64,000 nt of DNA, from NCBI RefSeq assembly GCF_024181385.1, contig NZ_CP051305.1:2418001-2482000 (forward strand). Reading direction: 5' to 3'. The stretch's first letter is position 1; the number at the start of each line of letters is the position of its first letter. Under the pieces are notes generated by a model, which saw only the letters and a list, made by a program, of their open reading frames with translations, had not been told where the DNA came from and ran no database searches. This stretch comes from Treponema sp. OMZ 798 (GTDB lineage: Bacteria; Spirochaetota; Spirochaetia; Treponematales; Treponemataceae). The translations under genes were made by a program, and so were the position numbers. Below, in pieces: positions 18,677 to 26,089 of the stretch.

Positions 18677-20296
18677 TTATAAGCTTTCCGTCTTCCATTC
18701 CCCGATAGTCCTTTCTTCTTCATCAAAGCTTGAACCTATCAGGATTATTTTTTTGCCTTCTGCCTTAAATTGTTCGGCATAGCCCTTCTCTTTTATTTGA
18801 GCTATTGCTTCTTCTGCCGAGCCTGAACTCATAAGCTTAAACTCAAAGATGTATATAGAATCTTTAGTATGCACTATACAGTCGGCTCTGCCCTTTGCAC
18901 AGTGGATTTCCGTTTGCACAAATTGCCCCATCAGTTTAAAGATTAAATATACGGCCGTCTGATAGTTTTGCTCCCTCAGCCTTAGCTTATCCTTAGGCAG
19001 ATTATCGTAAGGTACTCCTGCAATTATCGCCTGCATTCTCTCCATAAACTCATCTACATTTCCCGCCCTTATATCTTCCACAAACTTCCATATGGAAGAT
19101 GCTGTTTCATCAGGCCGAAGCGAAGAATACGATGGAAATAGATTCTTTAAAAAGCCGTAACGCACCTCGTCATTTGGAAAGCCCAATCGGTAGATATTTG
19201 CATCTTCTATGTATTCTTTTATCGTTAAATAGCCCGATTGAAAAAGTATCGGTATCGGATCTTTCGTATCAGCTCTATATTCATTCAGCATCGATTCGTC
19301 AAGTTCTACCTTTCCGTCTAAATTCGGAATATTATAATAAGCATCTTTTAGATAATTTACCAAAAAGGTCGGTGTTCCGGTCGCAAACCAATAGTTGCCT
19401 AAGTCCTTTGCAGAAAAAGCACTTAAAACACTAAACGGATTATATACACTTACTCCTTCTTTTGTAAATACATATCCGTCATACTTCTTTTTTAATTCCG
19501 ATAAGATTTGTTCAAAGTTTTTTTTCTTCCTTTCACCTAAAACTTTTATCTCAGGTTCAAAGTTGACTTTTAGCTCTTCATCGGTTATACCGCAAATATC
19601 GCTGTACTCTGTTATCATACTTATGTCTTGTAAGTTATTTAAGTCGCTGAATATGCTTACCTTGCTGAACTTTGTCACTCCCGTTAAAAAGGCAAAGCGT
19701 ATTGCATGGTCGCAAGTTTTTATTACCGAATAAAAGGCCTTGAGGGTGTTGCGGTATTCTTCGTTTAGTGCCTCGTTTACACCCATTGTTTGCAAAAGAG
19801 GCTTATCGTACTCGTCTACTAAAATAACTACTTGACGGCCGGTTTTTTCATATAAGGTTGTAACTATAGATTTAAATCTATCTTCAATACTTCCGGATGT
19901 TTTTGTGATACCATAAAGTTTTTCCCAGTCATCTAAGTGTAAATTTATAATAGTTAGAAGAGCTTCTTCATTCTTATAATATTTTGTATTAAAGTCCAAA
20001 TAAAGTACAGGATATTCTATCCAAGCTTCAGTCTTTTCGATTTCGGCTCGTTTTTCTTCGGCCTTTTCGATGTACAGGCCTGTAAATAGTTCTTTTTGAC
20101 CTAAAAAGTAAGACCTCAAGGTTGAGAGAAAGAGGCTTTTACCGAAGCGGCGCGGACGGCTCAAAAAGTATACACGGTTGGAGTGTGCAAGTTTAAACAA
20201 AAAGGGTGTTTTATCGACATAGAGAAATTTATCGTTACGCATTACCTCAAAGCTCTGCACGCCTATAGGTATCTTACGCGAAAAATCAAAATCCAT
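18677..20296 (-). CDS. AAA-ATPase-like / DUF1703 PD-(D/E)XK protein
   Basis: A 539-aa member of the family with an N-terminal AAA-ATPase-like domain (PIGVQSFEVMRNDKFLYVDKT; FLSRPRRFGKSLFLSTLRSYF as Walker A-like; VILVDEYDKPLL as Walker B) and a C-terminal nuclease-like domain (HCAKGRADCIVHTKDSIYIFEFKL, a D-x(n)-E-x-K pattern). These are common as multi-copy families in oral anaerobes; their function is not established. AAGGAGG lies just before the ATG. A 5' fragment of a relative sits at 63457-63534, showing that copies are gained and lost. Confidence 0.9.
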   Translation of the reverse strand: MDFDFSRKIPIGVQSFEVMRNDKFLYVDKTPFLFKLAHSNRVYFLSRPRRFGKSLFLSTLRSYFLGQKELFTGLYIEKAEEKRAEIEKTEAWIEYPVLYLDFNTKYYKNEEALLTIINLHLDDWEKLYGITKTSGSIEDRFKSIVTTLYEKTGRQVVILVDEYDKPLLQTMGVNEALNEEYRNTLKAFYSVIKTCDHAIRFAFLTGVTKFSKVSIFSDLNNLQDISMITEYSDICGITDEELKVNFEPEIKVLGERKKKNFEQILSELKKKYDGYVFTKEGVSVYNPFSVLSAFSAKDLGNYWFATGTPTFLVNYLKDAYYNIPNLDGKVELDESMLNEYRADTKDPIPILFQSGYLTIKEYIEDANIYRLGFPNDEVRYGFLKNLFPSYSSLRPDETASSIWKFVEDIRAGNVDEFMERMQAIIAGVPYDNLPKDKLRLREQNYQTAVYLIFKLMGQFVQTEIHCAKGRADCIVHTKDSIYIFEFKLMSSGSAEEAIAQIKEKGYAEQFKAEGKKIILIGSSFDEEERTIGEWKTESL

Positions 20297-20375
20297 ATTA
20301 AGCCTCCTTAAAGATGATTATAACATAAAAAGAGGTGATTATTCAATGTTTGGATAATTATTTTAGGACACAAAA

Positions 20376-20398
20376 AAACCCGCCTTACGACGGGTTTT
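20376..20398 (-). terminator. Terminator of msp
   Basis: Stem AAAACCCG / CGGGTTTT with a 7-base loop. On the minus strand it is followed by a run of T, directly downstream of the msp stop codon at 20419. Confidence 0.75.
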
Positions 20399-20418
20399 AA
20401 AATTACACTACGTATAGA

Positions 20419-22176
20419 TTAGTAGATAAGCTTGAGGCTTAATACAAAGGTACCGTTGTGCATCTTATGATTTAAAGGAGTCTTAATCATGTATTGATTT
20501 GTGAAACCGCCTTCATATGTATCAGCATCAACCTTACCTTGGTTCCAAGCAGCTGTAACTAAAACTTTTTCTATGGGCTGGAATTCTACACCTAACTTAT
20601 AAGCCATACCTAAATAAAGCTTATCAATTGCTTTGTCAGGATCACTAGCATAAGTATCGCCATGCTGTTTATAATGGTTGGTTTCTGCGTAGAATTCGGC
20701 ATAAGGCTTTATCCACATTGAGTCAGTAAGGTTATGTTTGTAAGAAACACCTAAATTAAGACCAAGCGGAAGAGAACCATATTTTGTTCTTCGCAAGGCG
20801 TTTACAGCCGCTTGTGCTGTCTCTGAAGCCTGAAGATTAGTGTATTCTACCGGGTTGGTTGCAATATAGTTAGCTTCAGTTTGACCGGGGTTAGCTTTTA
20901 ACCAAGCAGCGAGTGCATCATCATAGATTTTTTTTAGGGAATCATAAGCATTAGCTAAGGCAAAATTGGCCTTTCTCATTGCCTCAGGAATATCCGCACT
21001 ATTTCGCTTTGCCAAAAGGTCATAAGCATTAATAGTAACATGGAAAGCTAAACCATCAACAAAACCGGTACCTTTCTTTGCTTCTTCATCGGAAACAAAT
21101 CCGAGGTGAGCCGCCATATTGGCACCATAATCCTTCCATTTTGTAGGATCATTACCGGCAAAATCATAACCTTGATATTTAGTACCTGTTCCGCAAAGAT
21201 AGAGTCCGGCATCTACCCATTTATAACCTACGCTTAAACCTGCATCCCAACCGAGTGTTTCTTGAAGTTCACCTTTATTGTCCCTATAAGTTACACCTGT
21301 AACGCCATCAAAACCTAGTTTAACCGTCATCTCTTCGATGGGTTCCGATTTAAATGCAACACCGAAGTTTACCATACCGGATTTTTTATCTTTTCCGCCT
21401 ATGTTATCAGGAGAATTACCGGCATTGTAACCATAGTCACCGGGACCTTCCAAGGGAGTTTTATCAGAAAACTTTCCGAGAGTAGCATTTAGAGTTGCCT
21501 CTACACCGAGGTACTTCTCAACGGGCTGCATAGAAAAATCCAAACCGAAAGCATATTTACTGTCTTTTTCTCTGCGTTTTCTGTCGTTTCCATCCGAAGC
21601 TTTCTGGTGCCAGCTTCCGTTTGATCCGAGTTTAAGACCTACATCAAGTCCCATAAGATCGGCTTTTTTATAACCAATCTTTGTTCCCCAGCCGGTAAAA
21701 GCAGGATTGAACCAGCCCTTACCTTGATCACCATCGTCAGCATTTATCGGGTCCCAGCCTAATGCTTTATTGGCTTTGAAATCGGGCTTGCCATAAACGG
21801 TCATATAGGCACCATAGAAATGTAAAACAGCCTTTACAGACACTGCTTTTCCACTTTCTGTCCAGCCCGTTGCTACCGGAGTAGCTTTAAAAGAAACATC
21901 TGCATAAACATCAGCTTCTTTGCTAGCACTTCCACCTGCAAAATCTTGTCGCTTGAAGAAAGGAAGCCTAACCTGGAAATTGTTAGTGTTATAAAAACCA
22001 TGGGTAGCAACGGCATGATTGTCAGCACCGCCTTTAGTATAATCGGTTTCAGAACCGGCACCAAAATCAATACCCCAGCTTAAAGTAGCACTACCTCTTA
22101 CTTCAGGCTCTACCTGGGCAAAAGCAACTCCGCCCACGAGTACCAAAATCATCAAAATTGACAGAATTTTTTTCAT
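20419..22176 (-). CDS. msp: Major outer sheath protein Msp
   Basis: An abundant surface porin and adhesin of T. denticola. The 585-aa product starts with the signal peptide MKKILSILMILVLVGGVAFAQ and has many alternating hydrophobic/aromatic strands (for example LGVSYKHNLTDSMWIKPYAEF) and a C-terminal aromatic-ending strand (FVLSLKLIY), as expected for a beta-barrel. Residues ~387-462 are unlike the rest: Ala-rich and helix-prone (ANFALANAYDSLKKIYDDAL), a probable surface or periplasmic insertion. AAGGAGG is 6 nt before the ATG, with a perfect promoter upstream and a terminator downstream, so it is monocistronic and strongly expressed. Confidence 0.88.
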   Translation of the reverse strand: MKKILSILMILVLVGGVAFAQVEPEVRGSATLSWGIDFGAGSETDYTKGGADNHAVATHGFYNTNNFQVRLPFFKRQDFAGGSASKEADVYADVSFKATPVATGWTESGKAVSVKAVLHFYGAYMTVYGKPDFKANKALGWDPINADDGDQGKGWFNPAFTGWGTKIGYKKADLMGLDVGLKLGSNGSWHQKASDGNDRKRREKDSKYAFGLDFSMQPVEKYLGVEATLNATLGKFSDKTPLEGPGDYGYNAGNSPDNIGGKDKKSGMVNFGVAFKSEPIEEMTVKLGFDGVTGVTYRDNKGELQETLGWDAGLSVGYKWVDAGLYLCGTGTKYQGYDFAGNDPTKWKDYGANMAAHLGFVSDEEAKKGTGFVDGLAFHVTINAYDLLAKRNSADIPEAMRKANFALANAYDSLKKIYDDALAAWLKANPGQTEANYIATNPVEYTNLQASETAQAAVNALRRTKYGSLPLGLNLGVSYKHNLTDSMWIKPYAEFYAETNHYKQHGDTYASDPDKAIDKLYLGMAYKLGVEFQPIEKVLVTAAWNQGKVDADTYEGGFTNQYMIKTPLNHKMHNGTFVLSLKLIY

Positions 22177-22208
22177 AAAAAATTCCTCCTTGTTATTTGT
22201 TTGAGTCG

Positions 22209-22237
22209 ATTATACCATAGTCAATTTTTAGTGTCAA
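22209..22237 (-). promoter_or_regulatory. Promoter of msp
   Basis: Minus strand: TTGACA (22232-22237), 17-bp spacer, TATAAT (22209-22214); both hexamers are perfect. The predicted start is ~30 bp before the msp ATG, with CCTCCTT (22183-22189) being the ribosome binding site. Upstream bases to 22418 are very AT-rich and show no gene. Confidence 0.8.
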
Positions 22238-22418
22238 GCAAAAAGACAAAAAAGTTACACAAAATACAAAAAAATTATGATTTTTTTATGAAATTTTCAT
22301 GTTTTTCTATAAATTTTTTCGGTTTTTTACGATTTTTTTTATTTTGCGGCTGTTTTTTAAATAATTTGTATAAACATAACGGAAGCTCGGCGAAAGGAGG
22401 TTTCACCTTCCCCTTAAA

Positions 22419-23273
22419 TTATAACTTTTCGATTTCTTCGATAGAAAGGCCGGTTCCTTCAGCTATTTTTTCAATATCTATACCGAGCTTTTTAAATATC
22501 GAGGCCGTTTCAAGCTTTGTTTGGTAAGAACCTTCTTCAAGCCCCTGCTGATAGCCTTCACTTATACATGATGCCCTGTCGTTTTCATATTTCATGCGGG
22601 AGTCGTATAGCCATTTTTCTTTCGGGCTCATTTCCATTACTATAATTTTATCATTTGCTTTTGCCATTACTTTAGAAGTTTCTGCCAACATTTTTCTTAC
22701 CTCCCTGTCATCGGTTTCAATAAATTTCAGCCATTTTAATAAACGCTTCGTTTTATTATCTTTACATTGAGATTCTTTTAAGATTTTAGCTTTTTCAAGG
22801 TTTAGTATATGAATCTCAAGTTTTGAAACTAAAGGCTCTTTTGTCTCTTGTTCAAGAATAAAATATCGATTGTGCAGACGCTTATTTTTATTAAAGCCTT
22901 TCCCTATCAAGTTTATTGTAATACACTTTGGAAGTTTTGTATAGTCTTGACCTTGTTTTACACCTTCATTGTACATCTTAGACCAATAATACAAGGTTCT
23001 TTCAGGAAAATCAAAATGCCATCTGTTTTGAATCTCAATATCAATAAAAGTTCCGTCTTTTAATCTTAGTTTTATATCCAAGATACCTAACTTTTCACTT
23101 AAAAGCTCCTTATGAAACTCCTTATCCAAGAGTTCCAAGCCGGCGATGGTCTCAGGCGGAATGTCTAAAATGCACTCCAATAAATCTTGCAGGATATCCT
23201 TGTTTTCGTCCACTCCGAACACTCTCTTAAAAGCATAGTCGTTGCGGAGGGTAATGTTAAAAAGTTTTTCCAC
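22419..23273 (-). CDS. Rpn-family PD-(D/E)XK nuclease / putative transposase, copy A
   Basis: A 284-aa member of the Rpn/YhgA-like family: MEKLFNITLRNDYAFKRVFG start, nuclease core GILDIKLRLKDGTFIDIEIQ (D and ExQ residues), then a helical C-terminus with GLEEGSYQTKLETA and the ending GTGLSIEEIEKL. E. coli relatives are DNA endonucleases that promote RecA-independent recombination; transposition by them is not established. The start codon here is GTG, where copy B at 24830 has ATG. The two copies are nearly identical except for a four-residue difference in the Gly/Glu-rich segment and a few substitutions. Confidence 0.85.
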   Translation of the reverse strand: MEKLFNITLRNDYAFKRVFGVDENKDILQDLLECILDIPPETIAGLELLDKEFHKELLSEKLGILDIKLRLKDGTFIDIEIQNRWHFDFPERTLYYWSKMYNEGVKQGQDYTKLPKCITINLIGKGFNKNKRLHNRYFILEQETKEPLVSKLEIHILNLEKAKILKESQCKDNKTKRLLKWLKFIETDDREVRKMLAETSKVMAKANDKIIVMEMSPKEKWLYDSRMKYENDRASCISEGYQQGLEEGSYQTKLETASIFKKLGIDIEKIAEGTGLSIEEIEKL

Positions 23274-23419
23274 TTTTACCTCTCATAAATTATTTGAAAG
23301 AAGAAAATTTTTTTTCCTTTCATAATTATTGTAGAGGTTATTTGAATCTAAGAGTAAAATTTAAAAAAAAGAATTAACATTTTGTTAAATAAGCCGTAGG
23401 TTTTTCCCTTCCCCTTAAA

Positions 23420-23560
23420 TTATAACTTTTCGATTTCTTCGATAGAAAGGCCGGTTCCTTCAGCAAAGGCGATTCTGCTTGCTTCTTCTCTTTGTACTGC
23501 TATATCCGTATCATAATCATATTCTGCTACTAACATATTTATTACCCCCTCTTTTGAAAA
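23420..23560 (-). pseudogene. Chimeric Rpn-family fragment
   Basis: A 38-codon open stretch (23536 to 23420) reads MLVAEYDYDTDIAVQREEA, as in the paralogue at 23680-24582 (MLLAEYDYETDIAVQRAEE), then FAEGTGLSIEEIEKL, which is the tail of copies A and B. It therefore joins the middle of one Rpn type to the end of another. Upstream similarity (LFSKEGVIN, like TKEVLN) continues for a short way. Best explained as a recombination remnant. The remaining bases to 23679 show nothing I recognise. Confidence 0.7.
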
Positions 23561-23679
23561 TAAACGGGCATCTCCTGTGTCGCTACGTAAAATGAGCTCG
23601 ACGTATACCCGATACGCCTCCGCTTTATTTTTACTAGCTTCCTTGAATCTGCTCCGCCTATTTTCAAAAAGGCTGATTC

Positions 23680-24582
23680 TTATAGGGCTTCTACTTCTTC
23701 AATATTTAAACCTGTAGCTTTTGCGATAGCTTCTATGGCAAAACCCATTTCTGTTAAGTTTTTTGCCGTTTCAAGGGCTTTTTGGTAAGAACCGTCTGCA
23801 AATCCGCGCTCAATGCCTTGTTCGATACCTCGCTCAATACCCTCAGCAAAGGCTATTTCTCTTTCTTCGGCGCGTTGTACGGCTATATCGGTTTCATAAT
23901 CATATTCAGCTAATAACATGTTTAATACCTCCTTGGTCTTGCGTTTTAAATATTCACGCAAAATATTGTTTTGTATACATTCTTCAACAGCCTTTTCAAA
24001 ACCGTTTTTCGGATTTATCTCTTTCCATTTCCTTACCGTTTCTACAAATATACTGTATTCTTTCATCGTTTTACAGTTTTCCAATACAGGATGTCTATTG
24101 TTCCGGTTTATGTTTATTACCTTAACGGTCAACTCAAGATTAGGCTCTGTTGCTTTTTCGATAAAAGCATCAGATAGTTTCAGTGTTTTATCGGAAGGAT
24201 AATCTTCTTCTCCATTATAAAATACATAGAATTCAGGTGTTGGAATATATAGGAGTTTACGGCTGTATTTTTCTTTTGATTCAAAGAGGGTTTCATAAAG
24301 GCGGCTTACATATTCAAGGCAGCGCAAAGGCATATTAGGATTGATAGTAGACTGATGCTCTGCAAGGACTATGATTTTATTATCTACAAGGTAAGACACA
24401 TCATTATAAAATGACATATATAAAACCTGATCAAGCCTGACATTTTTCAGCTGTTCCGTATCTTTAAGTGAAGCACCATGCAAGGCGTTATAAAGAGATA
24501 AAAAATTTTCTTTTGCTTTTTCATCTTCTGCAAAAAGGTCTACAAAAATCGAATCTTTGTATTTTCTGCTTGAAGTACTCAT
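23680..24582 (-). CDS. Rpn-family PD-(D/E)XK nuclease / putative transposase, second type
   Basis: About 300 aa, a different subfamily from its neighbours: YKDSIFVDLFAEDEKAKENFLSLYNALHG start, core VDNKIIVLAEHQSTINPNMPLRCLEYVSRLY, then FYVFYNGEEDYP. Toward the C-terminus is a tandem Gly-Ile-Glu repeat (EGIERGIEQGIERGFADG) that probably forms a variable coiled region. The start is set at the ATG at 24582, eight bases after GTGAGGG, rather than the in-frame GTG at 24597. Function as a recombination nuclease is by family only. Confidence 0.83.
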   Translation of the reverse strand: MSTSSRKYKDSIFVDLFAEDEKAKENFLSLYNALHGASLKDTEQLKNVRLDQVLYMSFYNDVSYLVDNKIIVLAEHQSTINPNMPLRCLEYVSRLYETLFESKEKYSRKLLYIPTPEFYVFYNGEEDYPSDKTLKLSDAFIEKATEPNLELTVKVININRNNRHPVLENCKTMKEYSIFVETVRKWKEINPKNGFEKAVEECIQNNILREYLKRKTKEVLNMLLAEYDYETDIAVQRAEEREIAFAEGIERGIEQGIERGFADGSYQKALETAKNLTEMGFAIEAIAKATGLNIEEVEAL

Positions 24583-24636
24583 AACCGTTTCCCTCACCTA
24601 TTGTATTATATCATAGATTATCAGCTTTTTAAAGTA

Positions 24637-24677
24637 TCCCTTGCTTTTAATCTCAACTAAAGAGCCGTCCTAAAACT
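24637..24677. repeat. 41-bp direct repeat, copy 1
   Basis: Identical to 25793-25833 over 41 bases (starts TCCCTTGCTTTTAATCTCAA, ends GCCGTCCTAAAACT). The copies bracket the duplicated Rpn gene B (24830-25672) and may mark the ends of the duplicated or inserted unit. Between this repeat and that gene (24678-24829) are short imperfect repeats of TATTGCAAGCC but no gene. Confidence 0.85.
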
Positions 24678-24829
24678 CTGGTAATAATGCCGGATTCCAA
24701 AGCTATTGCAAGCCGGCGTAGCAATATTGCAAGCCCTTTGGCAGCGCAAGAACAACCGGCACAGCTTCAAGGTCAAAAGGGATGGAAAAAAAAACCGCTC
24801 TGAACGGGGGTTTTCCCCTTCCTCTTAAA

Positions 24830-25672
24830 TTATAACTTTTCGATTTCTTCGATAGAAAGGCCGGTTCCTTCAGCTATTTTTTCAATATCTATACCGAGTT
24901 TTTTAAATATCGAAGCCGTTTCAAGCTTTGTTTGGTAAGCTCCTTGCTGATAACCTTCACTTATACATGAGGCCCTGTCGTTTTCATATTTCATGCGGGA
25001 GTCGTATAGCCATTTTTCTTTCGGGCTCATTTCCATTACTATAATTTTATCATTTGCTTTTGCCATTACTTTAGAAGTTTCTGCCAACATTTTTCTTACC
25101 TCCCTGTCATCGGTTTCAATAAATTTCAGCCATTTTAATAAACGCTTCGTTTTATTATCTTTACATTGAGATTCTTTTAATAGTCTGGCCTTTTCAAGGT
25201 TCAGTATATGAATCTCAAGTTTTGAAACTAAAGGCTCTTTTGTCTCTTGTTCAAGAATAAAATATCGATTGTGCAGACGCTTATTTTTATTAAAGCCTTT
25301 CCCTATCAAGTTTATTGTAATACACTTTGGAAGTTTTGTATAGTCTTGACCTTGTTTTACACCTTCATTGTACATCTTAGACCAATAATACAAGGTTCTT
25401 TCAGGAAAATCAAAATGCCATCTGTTTTGAATCTCAATATCAATAAAAGTTCCGTCTTTTAATCTTAGTTTTATATCCAAGATACCTAACTTTTCACTTA
25501 AAAGCTCCTTATGAAACTCCTTATCCAAAAGCTCTAAACCGGCGATGGTCTCAGGCGGAATGTCTAAAATACATTCCAATAAGTCTTGCAGGATATCCTT
25601 GTTTTCGTCCACTCCGAAGACTCTCTTAAAAGCGTAGTCGTTACGGAGGGTAATGTTAAAAAGTTTTTCCAT
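24830..25672 (-). CDS. Rpn-family PD-(D/E)XK nuclease / putative transposase, copy B
   Basis: A 280-aa near-identical copy of the protein at 22419-23273, with the same MEKLFNITLRNDYAFKRVFG start and GTGLSIEEIEKL end. Differences include LLKESQ for ILKESQ and QQGAYQTK in place of QQGLEEGSYQTK, a loss of four residues. The DNA identity continues about 120 bp upstream of the start codon (to ~25787, matching to ~23395), so the promoter region was duplicated too. Start codon ATG with AGAGG upstream. Catalytic D/ExQ residues are kept. Confidence 0.85.
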   Translation of the reverse strand: MEKLFNITLRNDYAFKRVFGVDENKDILQDLLECILDIPPETIAGLELLDKEFHKELLSEKLGILDIKLRLKDGTFIDIEIQNRWHFDFPERTLYYWSKMYNEGVKQGQDYTKLPKCITINLIGKGFNKNKRLHNRYFILEQETKEPLVSKLEIHILNLEKARLLKESQCKDNKTKRLLKWLKFIETDDREVRKMLAETSKVMAKANDKIIVMEMSPKEKWLYDSRMKYENDRASCISEGYQQGAYQTKLETASIFKKLGIDIEKIAEGTGLSIEEIEKL

Positions 25673-25792
25673 TTTTGCCTCTCATAAATTATTTGAAAGA
25701 AGAAAAATTTCCCCTCTTTCATAATTATTGTAGAGGTTATTTGAATCTAAGAGTAAAATTTAAAAAAAAAGAATTAACATTTTGTTAAAGCT

Positions 25793-25833
25793 TCCCTTGC
25801 TTTTAATCTCAACTAAAGAGCCGTCCTAAAACT
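25793..25833. repeat. 41-bp direct repeat, copy 2
   Basis: Second perfect copy of the repeat at 24637-24677, on the promoter side of Rpn copy B. Confidence 0.85.
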
Positions 25834-25850
25834 TTGTAAAAAACCGGGTC

Positions 25851-25968
25851 CTTAGGGCAGAGCCCTAAGCAGCGCGAGCGGACAGGATGTCCGTTGTTTG
25901 CACTTCGAGAGTTTGCGCTTGATGCAAACTCTAAGGTGAAAAATGTACAAGGATGTACATTTTTCACC
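25851..25968. repeat. Array of four perfect hairpins
   Basis: Four perfect inverted repeats in a row: CTTAGGGC/GCCCTAAG (25851-25869, loop AGA), CGGACA/TGTCCG (25879-25893, loop GGA), AGAGTTTGC/GCAAACTCT (25908-25932), and a 15-bp stem starting GGTGAAAAATGTACA (25935-25968, loop AGGA). A further short stem-loop and a G4/C4 pairing follow to ~26045. No coding sense is visible. It may be a structured RNA, a REP-like element, or a roadblock between the Rpn cluster and the cyclase gene. Confidence 0.75.
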
Positions 25969-26054
25969 GGGCATAGGGGAGGGTACAACCAACGAAGTTT
26001 CGAGGTAAAACACCTTTCTCCGAAAAAGGGGTTTTCTTCCCCTAAACCATTCTA

Positions 26055-26082
26055 TTGACAAAAACCTTTTAGTATGTAAACT
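26055..26082 (+). promoter_or_regulatory. Putative promoter of the 26090 cyclase gene
   Basis: TTGACA (26055-26060), 16-bp spacer, TAAACT (26077-26082). The expected start is at or next to the ATG at 26090, so the message may be leaderless; no clear Shine-Dalgarno sequence is present before that ATG. Confidence 0.4.
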
Positions 26083-26089
26083 ATTATCT

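Noticed and set aside
24789-24816. Terminator after Rpn copy B
   Set aside because: There is a T-rich tail on the minus strand, but the stem pairs only three G-C pairs without bulges.
25852-26061. 69-codon minus-strand frame across the hairpin array
   Set aside because: It is just the translation of palindromic DNA; composition is not protein-like and no ribosome site is present.
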